Origin: Candidatus Pantoea edessiphila
GTDB taxonomy: Bacteria; Pseudomonadota; Gammaproteobacteria; Enterobacterales; Enterobacteriaceae
NCBI RefSeq assembly: GCF_002933315.1
Contig: NZ_PDKT01000001.1
Coordinates: forward strand, 186,001-250,000
DNA length: 64,000 nt
Direction: 5' to 3'
Made by a program: the position numbers and the translations under genes. Within the stretch, counting starts at the first letter, position 1, and each line of letters opens with the position of its first letter. The notes below the pieces were generated by a model. That model did not search any database. It saw only the letters and a program-made list of their open reading frames with translations, and had not been told where the DNA came from. Positions 42,226 through 51,712 of this stretch are shown here, one piece after another.

Positions 42226-43710
42226 TTATTTTGTATGAAATTTGGCTATTGCTGAATCAAAACGTTTGAGTACTTCGTTAGAAGGCTGCTTTCCTGTAAA
42301 ACTAAAAATTACAATCGATATACTGGCAAATAAAAATCCAGGAATAATTTCGTATATATCAATAAAACCATATTTTTTCCAGAACAATACAGTAATAGCA
42401 CCTACTAGCATACCTGCTAATGCACCATTACGATTCATGCGTCTCCAACATACACTAAAGAGAACTACTGGACCAAATGCTGCACCAAAACCAGCCCATG
42501 CATAACTTACTAAATTCAGTATAAGATTATTCGGGTTTAATGCTAAAATAATTGCAATTATTGCGATTAATAATACCATTAAACGCCCAACCCATATTAA
42601 TTCTTTTTGATTGGCATTTTTACGGAAGAAATTTTTATACAAATCTTCAGTTAAAGCACTTGAACATACTAATAATTGACAACTTAGTGTTGACATGATA
42701 GCAGCAAGAATTGCAGATAACAGGACACCACCAATCCATGGATTAAATAACATACGAGCTAAATCAACGAATACACATTCACTATTTTCAATAACCCCAG
42801 TTGAATTATCTGGATTACTTTCAAAATAAGCAATACCAAAAAAACCAACTAATATTGCACCTAATAAACATAATATCATCCATGCAATGCTAATTTTACG
42901 TGCCATAACAATTGAAAGATGAGATTCGGATGCCATAAAACGTGTTAAAATATGTGGTTGTCCGAAATAACCTAAACCCCATCCTAAAAGAGAAATTATT
43001 TGAATAAAATTAAGATCTTTAGTGATATTAAGATCTGATAAGCCTCTAGCTTCAATTATTGATATTGAATTAGATATTCCACCTGATGCAATAATCACTA
43101 CTACTGGAGTTAATATTAATGCAAAGATCATTAAGCTTGCTTGTACAGTATCAGTCCAGCTAACTGCAAGAAATCCTCCTATTAAAGTATAAATAATAGT
43201 AGTAATTGCACCTGCCATTAAAGCAGTACCATATCCAATATTAAAAGTACTTTCAAATAATCTTGCACCAGCTACAATGCCAGAAGCACAGTAAATTGTA
43301 AAAAAAATTAAAATAATAATAGCAGATATAACTCTTAATATTTTGCTGTTATCTTCAAAGCGATGAGTAAAAAAATCTGGTAATGTTAATGCATTACTAT
43401 GATATTCAGTTTGCAAACGCAGGCGACCAGCAACTATCTTCCAATTAAACCAAGCACCAATTATTAAACCAATAGCAATCCAAATTTCAGAAATGCCTGA
43501 AACATAAATAGCTCCAGGTAATCCCATTAATAACCACCCACTCATATCTGATGCTCCAGCTGATAGTGCAGTTACTAAACTACCTAAACTTCGTCCACCT
43601 AAAATGTAATCATCAAAATTTTTAGTTGAATTATAACCAACCAAGCCTATTGTCAACATTCCGACAATATAAACCACAAAGGTAGTTATCATTGGTACAT
43701 TTACAGTCAT
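42226..43710 (-). CDS. putP: Sodium/proline symporter PutP
   Basis: High-affinity Na+-coupled proline importer of the SSS family, inner membrane. It has 494 residues (E. coli 502). Conserved motifs are STKNFDDYILGGRSLG, ALSAGASDMSGWLLMGLPGA (sodium and proline site in TM2), FFTIYCASGIVAGARLFEST, GGFLAVSWTDTVQASLMIFA, GWGLGYFGQPHIL, STLSCQLLVCSSALTEDLYK and SYAWAGFGAAFGPVVLFS. GGAGAG lies eight bases before the ATG. It diverges from putA as in E. coli, sharing a 488-bp control region. Confidence 0.97.
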   Translation of the reverse strand: MTVNVPMITTFVVYIVGMLTIGLVGYNSTKNFDDYILGGRSLGSLVTALSAGASDMSGWLLMGLPGAIYVSGISEIWIAIGLIIGAWFNWKIVAGRLRLQTEYHSNALTLPDFFTHRFEDNSKILRVISAIIILIFFTIYCASGIVAGARLFESTFNIGYGTALMAGAITTIIYTLIGGFLAVSWTDTVQASLMIFALILTPVVVIIASGGISNSISIIEARGLSDLNITKDLNFIQIISLLGWGLGYFGQPHILTRFMASESHLSIVMARKISIAWMILCLLGAILVGFFGIAYFESNPDNSTGVIENSECVFVDLARMLFNPWIGGVLLSAILAAIMSTLSCQLLVCSSALTEDLYKNFFRKNANQKELIWVGRLMVLLIAIIAIILALNPNNLILNLVSYAWAGFGAAFGPVVLFSVCWRRMNRNGALAGMLVGAITVLFWKKYGFIDIYEIIPGFLFASISIVIFSFTGKQPSNEVLKRFDSAIAKFHTK

Positions 43711-44198
43711 ATATACTCTCCAACTTGATATTTTATTTCTCCATAAAAAATTATTTATAATTTATGTTTAAGCAGCTTTTGCTTAAGCAATTAAGGGAAG
43801 AGATAATAAAGATAATTTTTTATCTTCAAAAGGATAGATTTTAATTACTTAAAGTGTAAATCTAGCCGGAAAATCATGCCATAATATGATATATTAAACA
43901 TATACACTAATTAATTTTTATTAAATTGCTAGGAATAAAATAAATTGCTAGGAATAAAATGCTTGTCCATTGTATTTGATAGTTTAATTAAATTTATGTT
44001 CAATACAATATTTGCAATTAGATAATTTAAATTTCTATATTTTTTAGTATTTTTATAAAAAGTTTTATTTTAAAGGATAGTAAAAAATATAACACATAAC
44101 AATATAAAAAATTTTATCAATAGAAAGATAAAAAAACAAAGTTCAATGATTTTTATAAATTACGGAGAATTAAAACAATCTTAAGGAGCATTAGAATC
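43711..44198. promoter_or_regulatory. putP-putA divergent control region
   Basis: A long 488-bp spacer for this compact genome, it separates divergent putP and putA. It contains two adjacent hairpins on the putP side: TTAAGCA-GCTTT-TGCTTAA (43768-43786) and AAGATAA-TTTT-TTATCTT (43809-43826). A perfect 19-bp tandem repeat follows at 43922-43959. AAGGAG at 44183-44188 is the putA ribosome-binding site. The GTTGCA core reported for PutA operators in E. coli is not found on either strand, so autoregulation is unproven here. Confidence 0.55.
43922..43959. repeat. Perfect 19-bp tandem duplication in the put control region
   Basis: TAAATTGCTAGGAATAAAA occurs at 43922-43940 and again at 43941-43959 with no mismatch and no spacer. 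It is either a recent slippage duplication or two copies of a protein-binding site. It lies about 240 bases before putA and 210 bases before putP. Confidence 0.85.
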
Positions 44199-47100
44199 AT
44201 GGGTATAACCACAATGGGTGTAAGCCTAGATAATGCTATTCATAAGCGCATCAAAGTCGCAGCACAAAGCATTAATAAAACACCTCATTGGCTAATAAAA
44301 CAAGCTATTTTTAGTTATTTAGATAAAATTGAAGAAGAAAATAAATTAAATAATGATATTATTTTAAAAACTAATGAAGAAATAAATGCAAATACAATAA
44401 TATATCAACCTTTTTTGGAATTATCAGAGCACATTTTTCAGAGATCTTCAATTAGATCTCTTATCACATCAAAATGGTTTAGTCCTGAAATAAAACTGAT
44501 ACCGTCTTTATTAGAACAAGCAAGATTTGATAAAAATATCAATACAAAAATTTACAACTTGGCATTAATACTTTCTAATAAATTAAGAAATAACACTCAA
44601 ACTATAAATAAATATTCTGGAATAGTACAAAGCTTACTACAAGAGTTCCCTTTATCATCTTATGAAGGTATTTCTTTGATGTGTTTAGCTGAAGCATTAT
44701 TACGTATTCCTGATAATCAAATGCGTGATATATTGATTAAAGATAAAATAAAAAATGGTAATTGGCATTTACATATAGGTCATAATCGTTCCTTATTAGT
44801 TAATATTATGACTCTTGGTTTAGTATTTATTAAAAAATTAATATTGATAAATACTCAAGATCAATTAACAAATTCTTTTTACAATAAATTTATATATAAA
44901 TTATGTAGTAATAGTAATTCTTTGATTCGTAAAGCAGTAAATGTAACAATACGTATTATAGGCAAACAATTCGTAATAGGTGAAAATATTAGTAAGGCAT
45001 TAAAAAATTCCTATAAACTGCAAAAAAAAGGTTTTACTTATTCTTATGACATGCTAGGTGAAGCTGCTTTAACTGCTAGTGATGCCAAAAATTATTTAAT
45101 GTCTTATACAGAAGCTATTCATTCTATTGGAAAAGCATCAAAAAAACTTGGAGTTTATGAAGGTCCTGGAATTTCAATAAAACTATCTGCACTTCACCCG
45201 CGTTACAGTTATACACAGTATTCACGTGTTATGGAAGAACTTTATCCAAACTTAAAGTCATTGGTATTGCTAGCTTATTCCTATAATATAGGAATAAATA
45301 TTGATGCAGAAGAATCTGATCGGCTTGAATTATCCTTAGATTTATTAGAAAAACTCTGCTTTGAACCAATATTAAAAAATTGGAACGGTATTGGATTTGT
45401 TATTCAAGCATATATGAAAAGATGTCCTTTCGTAATAGATGAATTAATTAATTTAGCCAATCGTAGTAAACATCGTATTATGGTCAGATTAGTAAAAGGT
45501 GCATATTGGGATACTGAAATCAAACGTGCACAAATAGATGGTTTTGAGGATTATCCAGTATATACAAGAAAAATATATACTGACATCTCATATATAGCTT
45601 GTGCACGTAAATTACTATCAGTTCCAAATTTAATATATCCACAGTTTGCTACACATAATGCTCATACTGTATCAACAATTTATCATTTATCAGGAAACAA
45701 TTATTATAAAGGGCAATATGAATTTCAGTGTCTATATGGTATGGGAGAAACACTATATAAAGAAATAGTTGGCAAATTAAATCGTCCTTGTCGTATATAC
45801 GCGCCAGTGGGTACTCACGAAACATTATTGGCATACTTAGTGCGCCGTTTACTAGAAAATGGTGCTAATACCTCATTTGTTAATAAAGTTGTTGATAAAT
45901 CTATATCAATTGATGAGTTAATTGCAAATCCTGTAACGACAGTAGAACATATTGCTACAAGTGAAGGTATTATTGGTCTTCCACATCCAAAAATTCCTTT
46001 GCCATGTAACTTATACGGTAATTATAGAAAAAATTCTAAGGGTATAAATATAAATAATGAAAAATCTTTATCTGCAATATCTATTGATTTACTAAAAAGC
46101 ACTGAAAATCTATTTTTAGCAAAACCAATTTTAGCAAAATCAATAAATCATAATCCAATTAATGATACAAATCGTTTAGTAATGAACCCTGCTATTTTGA
46201 ATGATATTGTAGGTCAAGTACGAGAAACTACTATTGAAGAAGTATCTCAAGCTATAAAATACTCAGTAAAAGCGAGTGTAATTTGGTCTGCTGTTACACC
46301 AAAAAAGAGAGCTATCATTTTAGAGAGAGCTGCTAAGATAATGGAAGATCAGATGAATACTTTGATAAGTATTCTAATACGTGAAGCAGGTAAAACCTAT
46401 AATAATGCCATCAATGAAGTTCGTGAGTCTATAGATTTTATATATTATTATGCAGGTATTATCAAACATAATTTTAATAATGAAACCCATTTACCACTAG
46501 GATCAGTAGTTTGTATTAGTCCTTGGAATTTTCCATTAGCTATTTTTACAGGTCAAATTACAGCTGCGTTAGCTGTTGGAAATAGTGTTTTAGCTAAACC
46601 AGCAGAACAAACTCCATTAATTGCTGCACAGGTAGTTGATATTTTACTAAATGCAGGTATACCTGATGGTGTAATTCAATTGTTGCCAGGATCTGGGGAT
46701 ATAGTTGGTAAACAATTAGTAATTGATAAAAGAATTCAAGGTATTTTATTTACTGGTTCAACTTTAGTAGCAAAAACTATACAACAAAATATAGCTGGTC
46801 GTTTAGACAAACAAGGACATCCCATAACTTTCATTGCTGAAACTGGTGGGATAAATATAATGATTGTTGATTCTTCTGCACTTACTGAACAAGTAGTTAC
46901 AGATGTTATTTCATCAGCATTTGATAGTGCTGGTCAGAGATGTTCAGCATTGCGTTTATTATGTATACAAGAAGAAGTTGCTGATCGCACTTTAAATATG
47001 TTATGTGGTGCAATAGAGGAATATAATATAGGTAATCCTGATAAATTGTATACTGATATCGGGCCTATTATTGATGCAAACGCTACAAAAAATATAAATA

Positions 47101-48152
47101 ATCATATTCAATCTATGCGTAAAAAAGGATTCAAAGTTTATCAAACATTATCAAAAAATCAATATATAAAAGATAGTAATTTAAGTGATAATTTTGTACA
47201 ACCTACTTTAATTGAAATAGATAAAATAAGTGATTTAAAAGAAGAAATATTTGGTCCAGTACTCCATATAATGAGATTTAAAAGAAATAATTTATTGAAT
47301 TTAGTAAAAAAAATTAATATGTCTCAATATGGATTAACATTAGGTTTACATACTCGTGTAGATGACACCATTAATCAGTTAATATTAAAAGCAAAAGTTG
47401 GAAATTTATATATTAATCGGAATATGATCGGAGCAGTAGTAGGGGTACAACCTTTCGGTGGAGAAGGTTTATCAGGTACTGGACCAAAAGCAGGCGGACC
47501 ACTTTATCTCTATCGTTTATTATCTAATTATCCCAAAGATGCAATACTTTCAACGTTAAATCACCATGGTTGTAAGATTTCAAAACAAAATAAATCATTA
47601 GATAGGAAATCACTTTTACCACATGATGTATTTAGAAAATGGGCGATTAAAGAGCCAAATATTGCTTCTTTATGTTTGCAGTACTCTTATTTATCTCAGG
47701 TTGGATCTTTAATTAATTTAACTGGTCCTACAGGAGAAAAAAATACTATGATTTTATCACCCAGAGAAAAAATTTTTTGTATAGCATACAATAAACAAGA
47801 TATATTAATTCAATTAGCAGCTATTACCAGCATAGGCAGTAAGATTCTTTGGATTAACGATCAATTACATAGAAATATATTTGATGATTTACCTGAAATC
47901 GTTAAAAATTGTATTTCATTAGTAACAGATCCTTTTTCATCATTTTTTGATGCTGTGATTTTTCATGGTGATAATAAACAGTTGATTGATATATGTAAGT
48001 TATTATCAGAAAAAAAAGCTGCAATTATTTCAATACAAGGATTTACATCAGGTGATACAAATATATTACTTGAACGTTTGTTAATTGAACGTTCTGTAAG
48101 CATTAATACTACAGCTGCTGGAGGTAATACAAGTCTCATGACTATAAATTAA
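44199..48152 (+). CDS. putA: Trifunctional PutA: transcriptional regulator, proline dehydrogenase and P5C dehydrogenase
   Basis: Oxidises proline to glutamate in two steps at the membrane, passing electrons to quinone (FAD) and NAD. It has 1317 residues (E. coli 1320). The N-terminal ribbon-helix-helix DNA-binding domain is intact (MGITTMGVSLDNAIHKRIKV, TPHWLIKQAIFSYLDK, about 1-47). The PRODH barrel (about 260-610) has GPGISIKLSALHPRYS, INIDAEESDRLELSLDL, MVRLVKGAYWDTEIKRAQ and the FAD/substrate Arg region LVRRLLENGANTSFV. The P5C dehydrogenase domain (about 650-1130) has ISPWNFPLAIFTGQI, FIAETGGINIMIVDSS and catalytic Cys in DSAGQRCSALR. The C-terminal trifunctional-specific domain is also complete, ending VNTTAAGGNTSLMTIN. 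No decay is visible. Confidence 0.98.
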   Translation: MGITTMGVSLDNAIHKRIKVAAQSINKTPHWLIKQAIFSYLDKIEEENKLNNDIILKTNEEINANTIIYQPFLELSEHIFQRSSIRSLITSKWFSPEIKLIPSLLEQARFDKNINTKIYNLALILSNKLRNNTQTINKYSGIVQSLLQEFPLSSYEGISLMCLAEALLRIPDNQMRDILIKDKIKNGNWHLHIGHNRSLLVNIMTLGLVFIKKLILINTQDQLTNSFYNKFIYKLCSNSNSLIRKAVNVTIRIIGKQFVIGENISKALKNSYKLQKKGFTYSYDMLGEAALTASDAKNYLMSYTEAIHSIGKASKKLGVYEGPGISIKLSALHPRYSYTQYSRVMEELYPNLKSLVLLAYSYNIGINIDAEESDRLELSLDLLEKLCFEPILKNWNGIGFVIQAYMKRCPFVIDELINLANRSKHRIMVRLVKGAYWDTEIKRAQIDGFEDYPVYTRKIYTDISYIACARKLLSVPNLIYPQFATHNAHTVSTIYHLSGNNYYKGQYEFQCLYGMGETLYKEIVGKLNRPCRIYAPVGTHETLLAYLVRRLLENGANTSFVNKVVDKSISIDELIANPVTTVEHIATSEGIIGLPHPKIPLPCNLYGNYRKNSKGININNEKSLSAISIDLLKSTENLFLAKPILAKSINHNPINDTNRLVMNPAILNDIVGQVRETTIEEVSQAIKYSVKASVIWSAVTPKKRAIILERAAKIMEDQMNTLISILIREAGKTYNNAINEVRESIDFIYYYAGIIKHNFNNETHLPLGSVVCISPWNFPLAIFTGQITAALAVGNSVLAKPAEQTPLIAAQVVDILLNAGIPDGVIQLLPGSGDIVGKQLVIDKRIQGILFTGSTLVAKTIQQNIAGRLDKQGHPITFIAETGGINIMIVDSSALTEQVVTDVISSAFDSAGQRCSALRLLCIQEEVADRTLNMLCGAIEEYNIGNPDKLYTDIGPIIDANATKNINNHIQSMRKKGFKVYQTLSKNQYIKDSNLSDNFVQPTLIEIDKISDLKEEIFGPVLHIMRFKRNNLLNLVKKINMSQYGLTLGLHTRVDDTINQLILKAKVGNLYINRNMIGAVVGVQPFGGEGLSGTGPKAGGPLYLYRLLSNYPKDAILSTLNHHGCKISKQNKSLDRKSLLPHDVFRKWAIKEPNIASLCLQYSYLSQVGSLINLTGPTGEKNTMILSPREKIFCIAYNKQDILIQLAAITSIGSKILWINDQLHRNIFDDLPEIVKNCISLVTDPFSSFFDAVIFHGDNKQLIDICKLLSEKKAAIISIQGFTSGDTNILLERLLIERSVSINTTAAGGNTSLMTIN

Positions 48153-48159
48153 CTTCAAA

Positions 48160-48192
48160 GCCATGGTATAAATTTAAAAATTGTTCCATGGC
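48160..48192. terminator. Stem-loop after putA
   Basis: GCCATGG (48160-48166) pairs with CCATGGC (48186-48192) across a 19-base AT-rich loop, eight bases past the putA stop. It lies between putA and the convergent small gene at 48302-48475. No strong T-run follows. Confidence 0.55.
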
Positions 48193-48301
48193 AATATATT
48201 ATTTTTTAAAAATATAAATGTTATAGTTATTATAATGAATTAAGTATCTATTAACTATTTATTTAGATATTTAAAATAATTAAATTTATTAGATTTATTT
48301 A

Positions 48302-48475
48302 TTAAATATTTTTTTTAATAATATTACTATCATCAAAAAACCAAATGCCTATAGGATAATCTTCTAATATTATCAAATACATTTTTTTTGCATTAAATGA
48401 TTCAATTGCAGTAATTTTTCCATTTCGATCACAACATCCTTCAAATTTTATAGTGACATCATCATCAATTTTCAT
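48302..48475 (-). CDS. Unrecognised 57-residue protein
   Basis: I do not recognise this gene. ATG 48475 is preceded by GGGGA eight bases upstream, a good ribosome-binding site; an earlier ATG at 48496 lacks one. The predicted product (MKIDDDVTIKFEGCCDRNGK at the start) is acidic at the N-terminus, has a Cys-Cys pair at residues 14-15, alternating hydrophobic residues that suggest beta strands (KMYLIILEDYPIGIWFFDD) and a Lys-rich end. There is no signal peptide or membrane helix. The mix of Asp, Gly and Trp is unlike random AT-rich translation, which favours a real gene. It lies convergent to putA, 181 bases before tRNA-Asn on the other strand. Confidence 0.6.
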   Translation of the reverse strand: MKIDDDVTIKFEGCCDRNGKITAIESFNAKKMYLIILEDYPIGIWFFDDSNIIKKNI

Positions 48476-48656
48476 TGTATATTTCCCCGTTAACATTTAT
48501 TTTTTATAAAAAATAAATGTTTATTCTTTACAAAAAATAAGTTATAATTGATCGTGTTATGGGTTTATATTTTTTGACTTTTTTATATTAATATAGATAT
48601 AAAAATACTTTGACATACCAATGTAGCAATATTAGTATACTCTTGTAAAGATATTT

Positions 48657-48732
48657 TCCTCTGTAGTTCAGTAGGTAGAACGACGGACTGTTAATCCGTA
48701 TGTCACTGGTTCGAGTCCAGTCAGAGGAGCCA
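48657..48732 (+). tRNA. tRNA-Asn (anticodon GTT)
   Basis: This 76-base tRNA including an encoded CCA (48730-48732) differs only slightly from E. coli tRNA-Asn. Acceptor TCCTCTG (48657-48663) pairs with CAGAGGA (48722-48728), discriminator G. The anticodon loop CTGTTAA gives GTT, and the T arm is GGTTCGAGTCC. With G34 it is a substrate for queuosine, which fits with queH in this window. Confidence 0.96.
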
Positions 48733-48793
48733 CATGAAAAATACAAAAAATTTAATAAATTATTAAACACTAATACATTATAATAGAGGTTTT

Positions 48794-48811
48794 CCTTTTA
48801 ATTTAAAAAGG
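48794..48811 (+). terminator. Possible terminator of tRNA-Asn
   Basis: CCTTTT-AATTTA-AAAAGG forms a 6-bp stem about 60 bases after the tRNA. It is short, with no T-run, so only a weak candidate. Confidence 0.3.
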
Positions 48812-48939
48812 TTGCTGAATATTTTACTTTACTTTTAATATAAATAAGAAAATTATTTTTGTTAAATAAATATTAACTTATCAATTAGTTTGTTTACTGA
48901 AAAAATACAATATTAAGTAATATCTTAGCGATAGGAAAT

Positions 48940-50355
48940 ATGAATTATTCTAGAATTAATTTTTTTTTTCACGATTATGAAACCTTTGGTATTAATCCTG
49001 CTACTGATCGTCCTGCTCAATTTGCTGGAATATATACTGATAGTGAATTAAATCCTATAAAACAACCTGAATTATTTTATTGTCGTTTACCAAATGATTA
49101 TATACCTCAACCTAAATCTGTATTAATTAATGGCATTACACCTCAATTAGCAATAATACGAGGTTTTAGTGAAGCAGAGTTTGCTAAACGTATTTATAAT
49201 ATATTGAATATTAAAAAAATTTGTATAGTAGGTTATAATAATATACAATTTGATGATGAAGTAACACGTAATATTTTTTATCGTAATTTTTATGATCCTT
49301 ATAGTTGGAGTTGGAAGCATGGTAATTCACGTTGGGATATTTTAAATTTAACACGTGCATGTCATGCATTACGACCTGAGGGTATAAGTTGGCCAAAAAA
49401 CAAAAATGGTTTTACTAGTTTTAAACTGCAACATTTAACTCAGGCTAATAATCTAACACATAATGACATACATAATGCAATTTCTGATGTTCATGCTACT
49501 ATAGAAATAGCTAAGTTAATTAAAAAAAAACAGCCTAAACTTTTTGATTTTTTTTTAAAAAATCGTACTAAAGAAAGATTGATATCAATGATTGATATCA
49601 TCGGAATGAAACCATTAGTTCATGTTTCTAGTTTATTTGGATCATTAAGAAATAATATTAGCTTGATACTACCCTTAGCGTGGCATCCTAATAATCGAAA
49701 TGCATTAATTGTAATAGATTTATATAGTGATATATATCCTCTATTAAAATTAGATATTTTATCTATACAAAAATTTTTAATAAATAAAAATAAAGAATTA
49801 AATTTAGAAGATATCCCTGTAAAATTAGTACACATGAATAAGTGTCCTATTTTATCTTACGTAAATACATTACGTCTAGAAGATCAAATAAGGTTAAAAA
49901 TAAACCTTGCGCATTGCTTTAATAATTTAGAATTAATTCGTAATAATCCAACTGTCAGGAAAAAAATTGTGACTATTTTTGAACAAAAAAAACAGGTTAT
50001 TGCCTCGGATGTAGATAATAGATTATATGATGGATTTTTCAGTACATCAGATAAAGCTAAAATGCATATAATTCACAAAACAGAACCAAAATTACTATCG
50101 ACATTAAACCTAAAGTTTGAAAGTAGTAGATTAAAAGCACTTTTATTTCGTTATCGAGCTAGAAATTTTCCATGGACGTTAGATGACAATGAACAAAAAT
50201 TTTGGAAAAAACATTGTCAAAATATTTTAAATAATCAAAATATAAGAAAATTTTTATTAGAACTAAAAATATTGAAAAAATTATATGGAAATAATAGAAA
50301 CAAAATAAAAATATTAAGATCATTATATTTTTATTTAAAAAGTATAATATCTTAA
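48940..50355 (+). CDS. sbcB: Exodeoxyribonuclease I
   Basis: Processive 3'-5' single-strand DNA exonuclease used in recombination and mismatch repair. It has 471 residues (E. coli 475). DEDDh active-site motifs are visible: FFFHDYETFG (Asp/Glu near residues 11-14), GYNNIQFDDEVTRNIFYRNF, and HNAISDVHATIEIAKLI (His and Asp). The C-terminal SH3-like and helical domains follow (LVHVSSLFGSLRNN, LAWHPNNRNAL, LLFRYRARNFPWTLD). A T10 run at 48960-48969 sits just before the first catalytic motif, and an A9 run lies at 49532-49540; both are in frame. It is a single gene between tRNA-Asn and the his operon. Confidence 0.96.
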   Translation: MNYSRINFFFHDYETFGINPATDRPAQFAGIYTDSELNPIKQPELFYCRLPNDYIPQPKSVLINGITPQLAIIRGFSEAEFAKRIYNILNIKKICIVGYNNIQFDDEVTRNIFYRNFYDPYSWSWKHGNSRWDILNLTRACHALRPEGISWPKNKNGFTSFKLQHLTQANNLTHNDIHNAISDVHATIEIAKLIKKKQPKLFDFFLKNRTKERLISMIDIIGMKPLVHVSSLFGSLRNNISLILPLAWHPNNRNALIVIDLYSDIYPLLKLDILSIQKFLINKNKELNLEDIPVKLVHMNKCPILSYVNTLRLEDQIRLKINLAHCFNNLELIRNNPTVRKKIVTIFEQKKQVIASDVDNRLYDGFFSTSDKAKMHIIHKTEPKLLSTLNLKFESSRLKALLFRYRARNFPWTLDDNEQKFWKKHCQNILNNQNIRKFLLELKILKKLYGNNRNKIKILRSLYFYLKSIIS

Positions 50356-50809
50356 TTTATAAAATAAGATATTATATTGTATTTAACAAAAATATATATT
50401 AATAATTCATTTAATGTAATTAAAGATATTAAAGATTACCATATATGATGATCTTTAATGAAAATTATTTCATATACTAATTTTTATACCGTCAATTACG
50501 TTACATATTATCTGATTTAGTATGTTTATTATTATCGAAAATAGATATTATAGTAAATTTAAATTAACAACCTAAATTCATAACTACTGAAATATCTACA
50601 AATATGACCTTGTAGTAATTGAAAATTACTTATATAAATCATTTCAAAGATATAACCTTTCAAACATATAACCTTATTAAATATACAATAAAAATCATAC
50701 AAACTCTAATAATTTTACTATATATCCTATCTTAAGATAATTGTAGAGAAAAATATAAAAAAATTAAATAGTTATAATATGGAATAGTATATATGAGAAT
50801 ATAAGAAAT
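50356..50809. other. 454-bp non-coding region upstream of the his operon
   Basis: A 9-bp stem, ATTAAAGAT (50428-50436) with ATCTTTAAT (50451-50459), lies after sbcB and may end it; a second copy of ATTAAAGAT at 50418-50426 could compete for the same arm. Two copies of ATATAACCTT occur near 50650 and 50667. TATAAT at 50773-50778 is a possible -10 for hisG, without a good -35. No run of His codons or leader-peptide/attenuator structure like that of enteric his operons can be found. Confidence 0.45.
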
Positions 50810-51709
50810 ATGCTGAATAACAATCGTGTACGCATAGCAATACAAAAATCTGGTCGCTTAAGCGATGATTCAAAAGAACTTTTAATAAGATGTGGAATAA
50901 AAATCAATCTTGAGCAACAAGGATTAATTACGCTTGCAGAAAATATGCCAATTGATATTTTACGCGTACGTGATGATGATATTCCTGGTTTAGTAATGGA
51001 TAGAGTAGTAGATTTAGGTATTGTAGGAGAAAATGTTCTTGAGGAAGAGCTTTTAACTAGATTAGCACAAGGTGATAATCCAGGGTATGTAATATTACGT
51101 CATCTTGATTTTGGAAAATGTCGCTTATCAATAGCAATTCCAGTCAATCATGAATATATTGGATTAAAATGTTTGAATAATGCTCGTATTGCTACTTCTT
51201 ATCCTCATTTATTGAAAAAATATTTAGATCAAAAAGGTATTACTTTTAGAATTTGTATGTTAAATGGTTCAGTAGAAGTAGCTCCTCGTGCTAGTTTAGC
51301 AGATGCTATTTGTGATCTAATTTCCACAGGTGCTACATTAGAAGCAAATGGTTTAAAAGAAGTAGAGGTTATTTATCGTTCAAAAGCAGTAATTGTTCAA
51401 CATGATGGAGAAATGGTTGCATTTAAAAAAGATTTGATAAAAAAAATGATGACAAGAATTAAAGGAGTAATAAAAGCACGTGAATCTAAATATATTATGT
51501 TACATGTGCCAAGTAAATGTTTAAATGATGTTATAAATTTACTTCCTGGAGCAGAATATCCTACGATATTACCTTTATCTGGTAATGTTGATCGTGTAGC
51601 AATGCATATAGTTAGTAGTGAAACTTTATTTTGGGAAACAATGGAAAAATTAAAAACTCTGGGAGTTACCTCAATTTTAGTATTACCAATTGAGAAAATC
51701 ATGGAATAA
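50810..51709 (+). CDS. hisG: ATP phosphoribosyltransferase
   Basis: First step of histidine synthesis, joining ATP and PRPP. It has 299 residues, the E. coli length (long, hexameric form). Conserved: [72 protein letters not shown], the PRPP loop region [18 protein letters not shown] and the regulatory C-terminal domain ending [13 protein letters not shown]. The allosteric domain is thus kept. It leads the hisGDCBHAFI operon and ends three bases before hisD. Confidence 0.97.
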   Translation: MLNNNRVRIAIQKSGRLSDDSKELLIRCGIKINLEQQGLITLAENMPIDILRVRDDDIPGLVMDRVVDLGIVGENVLEEELLTRLAQGDNPGYVILRHLDFGKCRLSIAIPVNHEYIGLKCLNNARIATSYPHLLKKYLDQKGITFRICMLNGSVEVAPRASLADAICDLISTGATLEANGLKEVEVIYRSKAVIVQHDGEMVAFKKDLIKKMMTRIKGVIKARESKYIMLHVPSKCLNDVINLLPGAEYPTILPLSGNVDRVAMHIVSSETLFWETMEKLKTLGVTSILVLPIEKIME

Positions 51710-51712
51710 ATT

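Noticed and set aside
48588-48770. Minus-strand 60-codon open frame containing SSDWTRTSDIRINSPS
   Set aside because: It is the reverse complement of tRNA-Asn; this peptide pattern is a common artefact of tRNA genes.
50356-50809. his leader peptide and attenuator
   Set aside because: No start codon followed by consecutive His codons and no mutually exclusive hairpins with a T-run were found.
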